Assembly (NCBI GenBank): GCA_964036315.1
Contig: OZ038500.1
Location: forward strand, 57,047,745 to 57,111,744
Length of the DNA: 64,000 bases
Direction: 5' to 3'
DNA from: Acanthosepion esculentum
Taxonomy: Eukaryota > Mollusca > Cephalopoda > Sepiida > Sepiidae
Within the stretch, counting starts at the first letter, position 1. Every line of letters starts with the position of its first letter. The position numbers were made by a program, and so were the translations under genes. The notes below the pieces were generated by a model, which saw only the letters and a program-made list of their open reading frames with translations, made no database searches and was not told the origin of the DNA. Positions 1 through 8,950 of the stretch are shown piece after piece.

Positions 1-318
1 GAATGATTAGATTAAGTCAATTATTCGGCATAACTCTTGAGCTTGTGAAGAAGTCCAGTATGCAAGACCATGTCAAACGCCTTCAAGGTATCGAAAGCCA
101 TAGTCTGAGCCTCGCCGTTCTTATCTAAAATTTGATAGACAAATTCATGTATAACCGTTAACACGTCGGCGGTTGACCTAGAGAAACGAAAGCCATATTA
201 TTTATCAGCAAGTACGTTGTGTGAAGTAAGATGCTCAACCAATTCGGAGTTGATTAGAGACTCTAGTGATTTGCCAGAAAGTGTTAAAAGACTAATAAGA
301 AGAGATTTTGACGGATCA
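1..318 (-). pseudogene. LINE-A (jockey-like non-LTR) reverse transcriptase fragment
   Basis: Read on the minus strand, one frame gives a reverse-transcriptase palm segment. It includes SGKSLESLINSELVEHL, then YGFRFSRSTADVLTVI after one in-frame stop, then MAFDTLKAFDMV, which matches RT motif A (D..KAFD.V, first catalytic Asp). It runs off the left edge of the window, so its 3' part is unseen. The same motif order recurs in the LINE-A copy near 53.5-54.1 kb, which ties the two together. In-frame stops mark it as dead. Jockey-like placement is by motif character only. Confidence 0.7.
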
Positions 319-374
319 CGTCAACCAGACAGGAACCACAAAAGATTTAAAATAAGCTGGAAAAGCATTTGTTA

Positions 375-940
375 CAGAGTTTATATAGTATTTACATTAT
401 TCAGACTATTGTCCTCATCTTTGTCTCCATATTTATTACAAAGTTTCGGCCGTTTTACGTTCCGGCCTTCTTCAGGTGGTTGGAATTTCGAACTGAACCC
501 TTTATTTCGCTCGCTGGGGTAGACTGTTCTAGTTCCACGTACCATGTGTAATGGGTGTCATTTATCAGTTATCTCCTGTTAATTCCCCTCCCCAAGTTCT
601 CCACCGCCTTAACCAGTTATTGAACTCGCACTCTTTGGGTCCTGTCACTGGATCTAACTAACGCCTTTACCCACTGTGCCATGTGTCCTCAAGGATTTAA
701 CAGAAGATAACTGATAACTGACATTCATTAGAATGGTACTAGAACAGTCTAACCCAGCGAGCGAAATAAAGGGTTCAGTTCAACATTCCAACCACCTGAA
801 GAAGGCCGGAGTGTACAACGGCCGAATCCTTGTGATAAATATGGCAACAAAGATGAAGATGATAGTCCGAACAATGTTAATGGTGTACATAATACCTCAT
901 CTCAGAAATATACACAGATAACTGAATTCTAAATATTTTG
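375..940. mobile_element. SINE-C foldback copy: tRNA-like centre between inverted tails
   Basis: Two tails of about 165 bp face each other: 387-548 (minus sense) and 724-890 (plus sense). Both carry GAGCGAAATAAAGGGTTCAG, then ACCTGAAGAAGGCCGGA and a GGCCGAA box. Between them, at about 590-697 on the minus strand, is a tRNA-like head with an A-box-like GGCACAGTGG segment and a B-box-like GAGTTCAATAAC. A normal SINE has one head and one tail; here one head serves two inverted tails. The short ORFs in the area are products of this repeat. Confidence 0.65.
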
Positions 941-1054
941 AACAGTTCTATCGCTTCAACTAAATATATTTCGAACACAATTGTATGCCTTCAAATAAAT
1001 ATATTTTGTAGATAATGTTTTACTTTCAAGGTAAACGTATGTTTATAGATATAT

Positions 1055-1400
1055 AGTTTGGTTTCATTGAATTTGTTTAGAGGCATATCAACAACTATGG
1101 GTACTTTAACAGTAGAATTTAAATATTTTCAATATTCTTTTATGGTTTCAGCTACAGTAAAATATATTGTTGATAATTTTGCTATAAAATGTATTGTTGG
1201 TAATTTAAAAAAAATATATTGCTGGTATTTTTTAATATAAAAATGTATTTTTATATTTTCATAGTGTTTTGTTTTTGATTGGGAGTTCACTATTTGCTGA
1301 TAGCTGAGACCCTGGGGACAGCAGCTATTAAGAGGTGGTTCCACAAAAACTTCAAATCTCTCAACCAGAGGCCTTGCTGCCCAGGACTGAGCTATGAGTT
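1055..1400 (+). repeat. Family-D dispersed repeat, copy 1
   Basis: The copy starts near the conserved GGCATATCAAC block, runs through AT-rich DNA with several degenerate TATTGTTGGTAATTTT-type subrepeats, passes a TTTTCATAGTGTTTTG block, and ends in the GC-richer AAGAGGTGGTTCCAC...GAGGCCTTGCTGCC block. Eight further copies in both orientations carry the same block order. No ORF, tRNA-like head or clear inverted termini were found, so the class is unknown. It may be the 3' end of a longer element. Confidence 0.6.
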
Positions 1401-2958
1401 AAATCGCAATGTATGGTTAAAAAGTTTTGAGATAAATAGTTGGGTAAACTGAACCGCTGCAGTGTACAAGGGTACAATTCTGGTTTGAAAATCACGTGTC
1501 CCTTGTATACCTGAAGAGTAAATCAGGTCAGCACTATATAGTTACAGTTTAAACAGTGGGTTTGGTTCCGTGGGTATTGAAGGAACACAAATCTCCCTGC
1601 AAGTGTATGGACGATACCAAAATGCCCATCATTTGAAGGACGCCGCTCGGAGCGTCTTTGCAACAATCAACAAAGTACAGCTTTGTAAAATATCGCGCAG
1701 GACATGGCGCCGCATCATTTTGTACCGAGAAAATGACGGTGCTCATACAGACCTTCTCGATGTGTGACAGCGTCAATTAAATTGAATAAACTGAATCCAG
1801 TAGATGTGCTTTTTATTACTGTATTACTTGTTCTTCTGTTATTCGCATTAATTTTTGGCAGGGAGTGACAAGACTTTCGGACTACCCTGTACAATTAATT
1901 ATCTGTGTGTGGTCGGAAATAAAAACATTTTTTTAGTTCCGATATGTATTTACAATGTATGCACAGAAACCAAAGAATAGAAAATTTAGTAATATAAGAT
2001 ACCCACACGTGCGATCCCACATGAGGCAGATATAATAGTTCAAAAGGCAAAATAACAGAGGACTAGTTAAAAAGCAAGCACTCACACACGAAAATTATAA
2101 AGGCGTTCCCCACCCACTAGAAAACTGACATCTGTCACCAAACGGGGGAAAGGAAGGAGAATTAAACTAAAAGCAAAGAGGGGCAAAATAATTCAACAGG
2201 TAAGCATAGGTACTCGTAGTTATAAAATAGCTACTAATATTTGTAAATAAATCATCTGATAACTTAAATTAGAATTGAGAAAGGTGGTATTTATTTAAAC
2301 AATTTTTACAATTCTTATGTGGCACTAGGCCTAAAAGGAAGGGCTGATCTTCACTGACTGTAATACGCGCCTAGCTCCTCCGATTCGTGACCCATTCACA
2401 CTAACAATTGACTTCAAACCACAAGAGCCAATCGCTCTCCATTCAACCCAGCATAGTAACTTATTGCTTCAATTGAAACAATTGCGACACAATGCCAGTA
2501 GGGTAAGGCTGGTCAACACTTTCTATCCTAGGCCTAGCTAATCAGATTCACGACCCATGCTTTCTTTACAATTTGCTCATTCACCACAAAAACCCATCCG
2601 TCGCCATCCAATATTTCATATACCACAATATCACAAATTCTCAGGGAAACTACAACAAACCCCATGACAAAAATTTCATTATGCACCAACAATTCAAATG
2701 TTGCTTTTTTGTTTTTCTTTTTTCTTACAAAAATAGATAAAAGTTTGTAATCATGAAATGAATAGGGGTGGGAAATGTACCCAGAAAACGAAAATCAAAA
2801 GAAAACAAAGCATTCAAATTAAAGAGAACAGTTGTTAGTAGGACCCAACCACCCGACAAAAAATAATAAGAGTGGCCGCTGTATTCTGCTTTTGGACAGA
2901 ATTAATCCAGATTACCACAGATTCGCTGAAGACCTAAAACACTCATGGTGTAAAACTT
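1401..2958. other. No recognised gene; weak internal duplication
   Basis: A 66-codon open frame at 1570-1767 (+), and an overlapping frame on the other strand, resemble nothing recognised. A diverged duplication is visible: 2340-2455 and 2503-2610 share CCTAGCTxxTCxGATTC.xGACCCAT and xCCACAAxAxCC.ATC blocks about 165 bp apart. The rest is AT-rich sequence without clear repeats or motifs. Confidence 0.35.
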
Positions 2959-3248
2959 TTTGAGCATGTACAGACTTATGAAGGATTGGATAGCTCAGAA
3001 AGTCCATTATTCACACCCATTTTATTTGCTGACTTTTGCCTTACATTCTAGTATAAATTCGCGTATATTTATTTATTACACTTTCGGTACTAAAATTATA
3101 TGCATCAAAGGCCCAATTTCTGTAATCTCTGGCCAAGAAGGATTTTTTTTTGTTTCGTCCTAGGAAAGTGACGCTTCTTTTCCTTTAATCTTTTTAAGCT
3201 GTCTCTTAGAGGAAAACCTTCCTGAAAATAACTGAAAACTTTACAAAG

Positions 3249-3590
3249 ATGACAAGGAATTCGCCACCTTCCGAAAAGCCAGGAATGTCTACAGTTCAAA
3301 GCGAATCGAAAATGTCGTTTGTCAAACGCAGTTACCGGCCTTCTCGAGCATTTCTGGCAGCTGTGTACGAATGTGTTCTGGTTCTTGACGAAGTCTGTGG
3401 TGAAGGCACAACACTTGACGATGTCTTTGCGTATTTTGACCACACTTCTTTATCTCGTTGTTCTCCCGGATTCTGGAAGCATAAGATTAAAAAAGCACTG
3501 CACTATGGCGTTTCTGACGGGAAGTTTTACGCCGTTGGTTCTCATTTCAAAATTAATCGGCACCCTAAACAGGTCCGAAAAAAAAATTGA
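3249..3590 (+). CDS. Candidate linker-histone-like (H15 winged-helix) small protein, 113 aa
   Basis: The uninterrupted ORF begins at ATG in the context AAGATGA, with a purine at -3. After a short Ser/Pro/Lys leader, residues about 25-100 resemble the globular domain of H1/H5 linker histones: a first helix (SRAFLAAVYECVLVLDEVC), TTLDDVFAYFDHTSLS, then KIKKALHYGVSDGKFYAVGS. The last stretch compares with the family's third helix and beta-hairpin (typically IKKALxxGVxxGxLxQVKG.GASG.FKL). The C terminus is basic (RHPKQVRKKN) but lacks the long Lys-rich tail of somatic H1. Base composition is more GC-rich than the flanks, and an AATAAA signal follows at 3721. Linker histones bind nucleosomal linker DNA. 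The call could be wrong: it may be a retrocopy, an exon of a larger gene, or chance. An overlapping 112-codon reverse ORF is taken as its shadow. Confidence 0.42.
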   Translation: MTRNSPPSEKPGMSTVQSESKMSFVKRSYRPSRAFLAAVYECVLVLDEVCGEGTTLDDVFAYFDHTSLSRCSPGFWKHKIKKALHYGVSDGKFYAVGSHFKINRHPKQVRKKN

Positions 3591-3720
3591 AGTCTTAGTT
3601 TTCTTTTCTTTTAGTGAGATTCTTCATTTAGAAGCAAGTTTGTCCTAAGTGGCATTTAAAATTTCTTACATTAACGCGGAAGTTCGCCTTTAAGTTCACC
3701 TGAGTATTTATAGTCACAAT

Positions 3721-3726
3721 AATAAA
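3721..3726 (+). terminator. Polyadenylation signal AATAAA downstream of the histone-like ORF
   Basis: The canonical AATAAA lies about 130 bp after the stop codon at 3588-3590 and is followed by T-rich sequence. That spacing fits a 3' UTR for the 3249-3590 ORF. AATAAA is frequent by chance in DNA this AT-rich, so it gives only mild support. No histone stem-loop 3' end was identified. Confidence 0.3.
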
Positions 3727-3740
3727 GTAAAGTTTTTATT

Positions 3741-4059
3741 TTATTTTTTTATACCAACTTACCACTTGGTTGGTGATAGTCATTACAACGAGAATTCTAT
3801 GCGACAGAAGACAACGTGAGAATTTTTGTTACTAATATTATACTTTTATTTCCCCCACACGAAGATGTATTTCTGCAATATAGCACTCTTTTGGTAAGCA
3901 ATCCTTGTAAGGGAAACACTCAAATATATTAAGGTGAGCATTAACAGGAAAGAAAAGAGAATTAAAAATGAAACGAAACCATCTTCACAAATATATAACT
4001 TTTGAAATAAGTTGACATAAAGAAAAATGTTACTTTTTTTTTTTTTTTTTTTTTACTGT
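3741..4059. other. AT-rich spacer, nothing recognised
   Basis: No ORF above 60 codons, no repeat family and no RNA-like structure was seen. It ends in a T run at about 4034-4054 that leads into a family-D copy. Confidence 0.3.
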
Positions 4060-4345
4060 AGTACTGGTAATAATTTTTCCTCAAAAATTATTGCTTGAAA
4101 TAAATTTTTTTTACACTTTCATAGTGTTTTGACACGAGTTTGTGGGTTAACTATTTGCCTAGAGCTGGGACGCTAACAGGTGCTACCACCCCGGCTCAAG
4201 GTGAACCTGGGAACACCAGCAATTAAGAGGTGCTTCGACGTTCATCAAAACCTCCTGATCAGAAGCCTTGCTGTCGGATGTAGTTCATCATCTTTCCCAG
4301 GAAGCGGATGTAGTTTATCGTCATATCAAGGACGGGATTTTATTA
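4060..4345 (+). repeat. Family-D dispersed repeat, copy 2 (5' truncated)
   Basis: The copy contains CACTTTCATAGTGTTTTGAC, then GCTGGGACGCTAACAGGTGC, ACCACCCCGGCTCAAGGTGA, AGAGGTGCTTC and the terminal GATGTAGTTTATCGTCAT block, in the same order as the other copies. The usual GGCATATCAA 5' block is missing here, but an isolated copy of it sits at about 4471-4513 inside the next repeat. Confidence 0.6.
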
Positions 4346-4364
4346 TAATTGTTAATATTTAACA

Positions 4365-4595
4365 GCCCCCCCCCCCGTCACGAGGGATGTATGTGGCACA
4401 AGGCCGAGCTTACCGTGGGTTCTCAAAGCCCGTAGGCCCGGCTACAAATATTCCTTTAGAAGCCGCATAAACTAGTTCGGTTTGTTTTACGGCATATCAA
4501 TCTCAATGGGTTAACGAAACTTTGCCCTTCGGCAAAGCCTCGTCCGGCTTCCACTCTGCTCAAGGCGGAGAGTTCGACAGTGGAACAGTTTGGAG
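4365..4595 (-). repeat. GC-rich repeat H, copy 1, with an inserted family-D 5' block
   Basis: A C run at 4366-4375 precedes TGTGGCACAAGGCCGAGCTT, CCCGTAGGCCCGGCT and, further on, a CTTTGCCCTTCGGCAAAGCCTCGT segment. In reverse complement these match the GC-rich island at 17030-17290. A family-D head (GGCATATCAATCTCAATGGG) interrupts it at about 4471-4513. Function is unknown; no coding sense was found. Confidence 0.5.
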
Positions 4596-4599
4596 CACT

Positions 4600-4746
4600 G
4601 TTCCATGATAATGATTTTCCAATTGTAGCTTAGATGTGGCACAATGCCAAAATTAAGGATTATCCAGTGAGTATCGAACTCACTACCCAGTCGTAATTGT
4701 TCTAGCGAGACAAGCTTGCTAACCATTACACGCCTCAAGGTGCCCC
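4600..4746 (-). mobile_element. SINE-A (tRNA-derived), copy 1
   Basis: Reading on the minus strand: the head around 4746-4720 with an A-box-like TGTAATGGTTAGCAAGCTTG segment, then CTCGCTAGAACAATTACGAC, a B-box-like GAGTTCGATACTCAC, and a tail ending TGTGCCACATCTAAGCTAC. Order and spacing fit a tRNA-derived SINE with an internal Pol III promoter. About ten copies or fragments are found in this window. Confidence 0.75.
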
Positions 4747-5415
4747 ATTTTATTATAATTGTTTTACATACATTTTAAGCGTATACCTTTATATTAACAA
4801 ATGAAGGTAAAATAATTTTACATTTTTCTGCTAATATTAAAAAATAAATAACTGGTTATATATGATATGTTAAAAAAATTAATTCAAACCCAACTTTTTT
4901 TGCCAATAGTGTATATTCCAATCTATTTAGTTTTTCCTATTTTTTCACTTGTGCCATTTATTACCTAAATTCGATGAGCAGATTACTTCTGCAAAATCTT
5001 TAGTCTGGAAGGTAACTTTTCAACTTTTTATTTGTTTACTTTATGTAATGTTCTAAAACAAACTTTTTTCTGCATGAGAAAATGTCAAACAAAATATGAT
5101 TTAAAGTGTATTTAAAAAAAAAAGAAATCACGTGGCCGCTTTTTCTCAAAGATTGATGTTCTGATAAGACAAACATTTAGCCTTTCATGTTAATTTCATT
5201 TCCTGATAAATATTCTTAAAGCATTTTGGCCCGAGGTCATTATTTTTTACCAATTCCAACCCCGATACCGAAAAAAAAATGTACAAAAACATTGGAGATT
5301 GGAATAAATTTGACTTGGAGGGAGACAAATAAATATCTACCTTGGCTTTCTAAAATTTACAGAAAAATTACCACCATAGCGCTTCAGCTTGAGACCAACT
5401 ACAATTTCTCGGTGG
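4747..5415. other. AT-rich spacer, nothing recognised
   Basis: T- and A-rich DNA without a recognised element. An 87-codon ORF at 5226-5489 runs into the adjacent TA repeat, where it becomes alternating Tyr-Ile, so it is not a gene. Confidence 0.3.

Positions 5416-5416
<1 letters not shown>

Positions 5417-5487
<71 letters not shown>
5417..5487. repeat. (TA)n microsatellite
   Basis: About 35 uninterrupted TA units. It lies 116 bp from the hammerhead fold at 5603-5661. Confidence 0.95.
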
Positions 5488-5491
<4 letters not shown>

Positions 5492-5602
5492 AGAACGAAT
5501 AGAGTGCAATTCCAACGTTCGTAACATTTCATTTAAAAACGGCTCAATACAAAGTAGAGCAATATTATTTATTTTAGGATATTACACAGAAAACATGTAA
5601 AA

Positions 5603-5661
5603 AATCGCTACACAATAGCAGTCGTGTTTCAACGCATATCAATGCATCTCATCAGGCGATT
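5603..5661 (-). ncRNA. Hammerhead ribozyme, type I, complete predicted fold
   Basis: Read from 5661 down to 5603 the minus strand shows every hammerhead element in order. Stem I 5' strand AATCGC (5661-5656) is followed by the core CTGATGA (5655-5649). Stem II is GATGC (5648-5644), loop ATTGATAT, then GCGTT (5635-5631), pairing with two G-U wobbles. The core GAA (5630-5628) follows. Stem III is ACAC (5627-5624), a 10-nt loop, then GTGT (5613-5610). The cleavage-site nucleotide is A (5609, GUA-type), and stem I closes with GCGATT (5608-5603), the exact complement of AATCGC. All CUGANGA/GAA core positions are intact and the open helix is stem I. Known relatives ride in Penelope-like elements, retrozymes and satellites. 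Self-cleavage is inferred from the fold. Confidence 0.8.
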
Positions 5662-5694
5662 GTAAATTAGCCTTTACAATAATTTGTAATTTAC

Positions 5695-5745
5695 AATCGC
5701 CTGATGAGACACATTGATACGTATCGAAAAACGATGTATTAGCCA
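5695..5745 (+). ncRNA. Degenerate inverted copy of the hammerhead
   Basis: AATCGC and CTGATGA (5695-5707) are intact, then GACAC ATTGATAC GTATC (stem II with one mismatch) and GAA (5726-5728). The stem III region and the stem I 3' strand have decayed: AAACGATGTATTAGCC cannot pair with AATCGC. It faces the minus-strand ribozyme across a 33-bp spacer, and the two shared flanks (GGCGATTGTAAATTA / TAATTTACAATCGCC) form a hairpin. Confidence 0.6.
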
Positions 5746-5940
5746 ACGCTTGGTTACTTCAAGGTGCTTGAGTTTCTTAGTTGCTATACTGAAAACAAAT
5801 AAAAATATCGTTTGTCCCAAAATAATTGGCGGAAAGGGGTTAATGTATTTGTCATCAAATTAATTACTAAGATTACTAAATTTAAATACTGTCATAAAAT
5901 TAATTACATTACTTTCTTCATTTATTTCTTGTTCTGACGT

Positions 5941-6583
5941 TTTCAACTGACTTGGAGTGGAGCGACTATATCGATTCAATAACTGCATCTACTGCAAAGA
6001 AAGTTGGGTCACTGTGTCGTGCCAAAAATGTTCTCGTTAGAATCCATCTTGCACATTTACAAATCTAGCATTGGTTCATACTGTTGCCATATCTGGCGCT
6101 CTTGAGGTTCTTGACAAAATCTAAAGAAAGATCTGCCATGTAATCGGTCATGACTTGGCATCTCAACTTCATTCACTTTCTCACCGACCTGACGTAGCTT
6201 CCCCCTGTCAAATATTTTCATGGCAACTGCTCTGACAAGCTTTTTTTTCCTGGTGCCCCGACTACGTGAATTTAAGCGTGCTACTAGATTGGCATCTAGT
6301 TCCCACCCTTTTACTGTTGAAATAGCTAAATGCAACCGACACTTCTATTCCAACAGTTTCTTTACTAACACTTCCAGACATGTGGAGATCCATCCATTCG
6401 CTTGCTTTCCTGATAACTACAAAAATTTAAATGCAACGTCAAACGCCATTTCTATCTTTTCGAATTCCGTTTATCTTTCCTCCTTTCCTCACTCCTACCC
6501 ATTTTCAATCTTCTTTTTCACTTCCACTCTCTATAACCCCCTCCGTAATAGTGGCATTCCCGCCTTGCTTGGGGTGAAATGAT
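5941..6583 (+). pseudogene. LINE-A 3' end: RT C-terminal region and 3' terminus
   Basis: One frame (from about 6220) reads LVPRLREFKRATRLASS, then HPFTVEIAKCNRHFYSNSF and ACFPDNYKNLN, a C-terminal stretch shared by all LINE-A copies here. Upstream, in broken frames, are THSLSHRPD-type residues. The copy ends in the family's 3' signature CTTGCTTGGGGTGAAATG at 6566-6583, so it is 5'-truncated, as expected from target-primed reverse transcription. Frameshifts and stops show it is dead. Confidence 0.7.
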
Positions 6584-6731
6584 TTTAAAAAAATATCAAT
6601 AATTAATAGAATATTATATGAATGGTTAAATCACGACTTGCTAGCCACATGCGATATTTTTTTACATTAAATGTTCAGCCCGTGGAAATATGTTTCCTAA
6701 CCCTTTTTTTTCTCGTCACAATTAGTAAATA

Positions 6732-7625
6732 CGAGGGTCATTCAATAAATAAGGTGAATCTTTCGGTATAAGCACTTCTAATACAGATAGAAACTTACTT
6801 TTTTAAAATTTCTCAACGTAGTCTCCCAGCACTGTCACACACTTCTTCCATCTGTGCACAAGCTTCCGTATTCCCTAAGCGTAAAAATCTTTGGACTGAT
6901 GTCTCAGCCAGTCGCTCCCAACACTTTTGACTTCATCGTCACTTTTAAACTTTGTGCCTCTCGTGAACGCTTTCAAGGGACCAAACAGGTGAAAGTCTGA
7001 AGGGGCAAGGTCTGGGCTGTAAGGGGGATGAGGGAGCAGTTCCCAGTCCAGCTCGTTGATGGTCTGCACCGTTTGGGCTGCTGTGCTGTTTGTGCTCTGC
7101 AGTAAGCATCTTTGGCACCCACCGGCAGCTGACCTTGTGTGCTGTCCCAACAGATAAGCTCAAAGTCCTTGCAATGTCATCCACTGTCACCCTTCTGTCA
7201 GACTGAATGAGGTCATTGACTGATTCGATCACCTCGGGAGACCTCACTTCTGTAGGCCTCCCAGGCCTGTCTTCATCCTCAACACTACTCCGTCCTTCTT
7301 TAAACAATTTAGCCCACTTGAAGATATTTTTTGGTTGAAACATGTGGCACCATACACAGTTGACATTCTCCTATGAATTCCAACTTGTTTGCACCCTTCA
7401 GCAACCAAAAACTTGATAACTGACCGCTGTTCAATCCTGGAGCATGCTTCTTGGTCGGCCATCTTTGTTAATCGCCAAAACTCTGAAAGATTTTTTTAAT
7501 CTGCAAAAGAAATTAAATTCATGTGAAAAAGAAGTAAAACAAAAAAGAATAAAAAAAAGTAAGCTTCTATCTGTATTAGAAGTCCTTATACCGAAAAATT
7601 CACCTTATTTATTGAATGACCCTCG
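6732..7625 (-). mobile_element. Mariner-type DNA transposon, internally deleted, with 74-bp inverted ends
   Basis: The ends CGAGGGTCATTCAATAAATA match in inverted orientation over about 74 bp (6732-6805 and 7552-7625), and a TA lies at each boundary (6730-6731, 7626-7627), the usual mariner target duplication. On the minus strand, relic transposase pieces appear in order. First is an N-terminal helix-turn-helix region (SVIKFLVAEGCKQVGIHRRM, IFKWAKLFKEGRSSVEDEDR). Next is a second HTH (SVGTAHK) and a WVPKML motif. Last is the C-terminal part with PPYSPDLAPSDFHLF, holding the third catalytic Asp. The central catalytic segment with the first Asp is absent, and frames are shifted. At 894 bp it is shorter than a typical 1.3-kb mariner and so non-autonomous. 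Confidence 0.9.
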
Positions 7626-7865
7626 TAATAAGCTATATTTTATGAAGGGTCTGTTAAGATCTTTGGCCTCTCTTTTAAACGTTCATGGTTAGTAAAAATA
7701 AATTTAATGCTAGATTCGAGTGAAGGGTTGTTCTTTGATGTTGAAGGCAGAAAGAAATGAAAGTCGGAAGTGGGATTAAAGACATTTCACATCAGCCATG
7801 CTGGCTGAAGAATATTTATTTCTTTTTTCTGAAATATCCGAAGTTTCTCATATTTGCCTCTTACA

Positions 7866-7935
7866 TTTGGAGTGGAGCAACGGACGGCAGCTCGGATTGA
7901 AGAATCGGAGAGCCGAGTTCGAATTCCAGTCAAAT
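7866..7935 (+). repeat. SINE-B tRNA-like head fragment
   Basis: GAGTGGAGCAACGGACGGC followed by GAATCGGAGAGCCGAGTTCG matches the tRNA-like head of SINE-B copies at 26685 and 53290. The tail is missing; a SINE-A copy follows directly. Confidence 0.5.
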
Positions 7936-8062
7936 CCGTAACTTAGACTGGGAACAAGTCTGCAAGTATAGAGCACCCAGTGGGGATCGGACTCACTACT
8001 CGGTCGTAACTGATAAAGAAAGAACAAGCTTGCTAATCATTAAGCCACATCGAAGGGGCACT
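7936..8062 (-). mobile_element. SINE-A copy 2, minus member of a head-to-head pair
   Basis: On the minus strand, head GTGGCTTAATGATTAGCAAG, B-box-like GAGTCCGATCCCCACTGGG and part of the tail are recognisable. Its 5' end touches the 5' end of the plus-strand copy at 8063. Confidence 0.7.
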
Positions 8063-8200
8063 TCGATATGGTGTAATAGTTAACAAGCATGTCTCGCTTA
8101 ATAAGTTAGGATTGATTAGTGAGTTCTATCCTCACTGGGTGCTCTATACTTTTGGCCTTGTACCACATCTAATCTCTGCTTAGAAATTCATCATGAAACC
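8063..8200 (+). mobile_element. SINE-A copy 3, plus member of a head-to-head pair
   Basis: The copy reads TGGTGTAATAGTTAACAAGC, then GTGAGTTCTATCCTCACTGG as the B-box region, then CGGCC-type tail sequence (GGCCTTGTACCACATCTAAT) and TGCTTAGAAATTCATCA. It is the most complete tail among the plus-strand copies. Confidence 0.75.
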
Positions 8201-8950
8201 ATATCGAAGCAGCCCTAATAGACTATCGTTTCCGCATGCGCCATAGTCGATCGATGTTTGTACCTTGCGTAACTCTATAATAATGCACTCTAGTCTTTCG
8301 TATAAGCGGGGTATACCGCATAAGAATGGTGCTATTAAAATTCCCCAAAATTTAAATTCAATAATCCGTGGGTTTAAATTAATGTGTAGGGTAGATTTCT
8401 TTCTAAATACAGACTGCTGGTATCTCAGAATTAATTTCTTACGGCCATAATAATTCGTAAATTTGGAAGTGATTATCTATATGTGAATTGAATTGATAAG
8501 GGACAAAATATATATATAGAGAGAGTAATGATATACTAAAATTACAATAATCTAGGATAGTTATAACTGCCTCTGCTAAAAACGTCCCTCAAAATTTCTG
8601 GAATCCTCCTCGTATATAATATTCATCGCTAAAGACACTAGAACAATGCTCGGCTCCATATGCAGCTCCAGAAAGAGCCTTATTCCACCTAACATGCTAA
8701 ATCTTTAAAAGAGTCAATATCGCTGCCATCTCTGGGCTCGAGGCTGTCCAGTTCTCGCTTTCCACTTAGAATTCAAAAGCACCTATGCGGCTTTGTATGT
8801 AATGAATTATTTTCCATTCTACAATCCATTTCTCACAGACAAAACGTTGTATCTAGTTACTCTATCGCTATTTTGATAGCAAATGTTTCGACGTGCCACA
8901 TGCCTTAGTTCCACCAGTTACGGCCTTCCCAGCTAGACCCCGGCACAAGA
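8201..8950. other. No recognised gene or repeat
   Basis: Mixed AT-rich sequence with a short (TA)/(GA) stretch at 8507-8527. A moderately GC-rich piece at 8640-8790 has no clear protein match in any frame. Confidence 0.3.

Noticed and set aside
1549..1776. Overlapping ORFs on both strands (65 and 75 aa)
   Set aside because: Neither resembles a known family and nothing favours one strand; kept only as a note in the spacer entry.
4600..4746. True tRNA genes (here and at the other SINE heads)
   Set aside because: A- and B-box-like blocks exist, but no full cloverleaf with a matching acceptor stem could be drawn, and each is followed by a conserved SINE tail.
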